NCBI GenBank assembly: GCA_027922465.2
Contig: BQMF02000020.1
Span: 1,674,001 to 1,738,000 of the forward strand
Length of the DNA: 64,000 nt
Direction: 5' to 3'
Source: Turritopsis dohrnii
Taxonomy: Eukaryota > Cnidaria > Hydrozoa > Anthoathecata > Oceaniidae
Shown: positions 63,351 through 64,000 of the stretch, in pieces
How positions within the stretch are numbered: position 1 is the first letter of the stretch
Layout of the letters: every line of letters begins with the position of its first letter
Translations under genes and position numbers: made by a program
The notes under the pieces: generated by a model
The model's database searches: none
What the model was told of the DNA's origin: nothing
What the model saw: only the letters and a program-made list of their open reading frames with translations

Positions 63351-64000
63351 CTTTCATATTTATTTGATGAAATCATTCAGAAAAACTTATAAGACAAAAA
63401 AAAATAAAAGAAAGTTCAAGACGTTTATGCAAAAAAAGGAAACCAGGCATTTAAGTGCATATACACAATATATTCAATAGGATAAACGTACCCAATCTTT
63501 ATAAAGGGGGAGAAAATATTTACATCAGTCTTTTCCTACATTTGCTGCAGTGCTTAAGTTAATATTTTGCAATTTATGCATGTTTCAACTCAATCAAGGT
63601 CTCTACCCAAGAAGTATCTTTGGATGATACTAACAATAATAACTTTCCAACATTGGATATCCTTCCATTTGCATTTGGCCAGTTGTTTTAGCAACAAAAG
63701 TCATGTCTAATTATGAAAATATTACATGCACATTTCTATCAACAATACTTATATTCAAAATAGAAGAAATAAAACCTCCAAAATATGTCTTTTGTAGAGG
63801 AAAGATCATGGCATATCACGCAAGTAAAGAAGTTATAATAATATCCCATTATACGAATTTTGCTCATATCGATTTTTCTTCTTTATATATCTGTTGTGTA
63901 TAAATGAAAAATGTCTTTAACCACATATAATACAATTCAACTTAGCTAGCAGATAATCCAATTTCGTTTTCCTTCGGGGCAATCGCCACTTTACAAGCTT
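63351..64000. other. right-edge non-coding DNA
   Basis: Short open frames at 63598-63691 and 63703-63903 have no splice or similarity support. Nothing else is recognisable. Confidence 0.4.

Overview
The window is AT-rich, intron-dense nuclear DNA from a metazoan. Its genes have GT-AG introns (one GC-AG), small exons and weak intergenic signals, and the space between and inside them is packed with short inverted-repeat transposons and tRNA-derived SINEs. Several widely conserved animal genes can be assembled exon by exon: TFIIIA, mitochondrial DNAJA3/Tid1, IQUB, NDFIP and ITPA. Lineage-specific secreted cysteine-rich genes and the repeat load suggest an early-branching animal, perhaps a cnidarian. 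The placement is an inference and is weak. No bacterial, viral or CRISPR features were seen.

Layout, left to right. 0-7.4 kb: a Harbinger-like MITE, then a complete nine-finger TFIIIA gene (+). 7.4-9.9 kb: a SINE, a pogo/Tigger-type transposase fossil and a 69-bp palindromic element. 9.9-10.5 kb: a secreted cysteine-rich gene (-). 10.5-15.2 kb: gene-poor. 15.2-25.6 kb: DNAJA3 (-), whose first intron holds a nested stack of at least five transposons. 27.4-33.6 kb: IQUB (+). 35.6-40.0 kb: an NDFIP-type Nedd4 adaptor (-). 40.7-42.3 kb: three MITEs. 43.2-43.9 kb: an ITPA coding region in one exon (+). 44.2-44.7 kb: a second member of the cysteine-rich family (-). 45.4-46.3 kb: a tentative two-exon secreted protein (+). 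46.4-48.7 kb: a Mutator-like element with 9-bp target duplications and a spliced gene fragment inside. 49.4-50.5 kb: a secreted ML/GM2-activator-like protein (+). 55.3-61.2 kb: a 1204-residue protein (-) with one membrane helix, a SEA-like domain and three SH3 domains. 63.2-63.35 kb: a possible first exon (-).

There are no operons. The genes are unrelated housekeeping, ciliary, trafficking and secreted functions. DNAJA3/IQUB and NDFIP/ITPA are head-to-head pairs. The most interesting items are the transposon carrying a spliced coding fragment, the membrane-SEA-SH3 architecture with two micro-exons, the new six-cysteine repeat family shared by two genes 34 kb apart, and a MITE insertion whose empty site is preserved in a second copy of its host element. 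Exon models were built by eye from splice motifs and reading-frame continuity. No search or RNA evidence was available.
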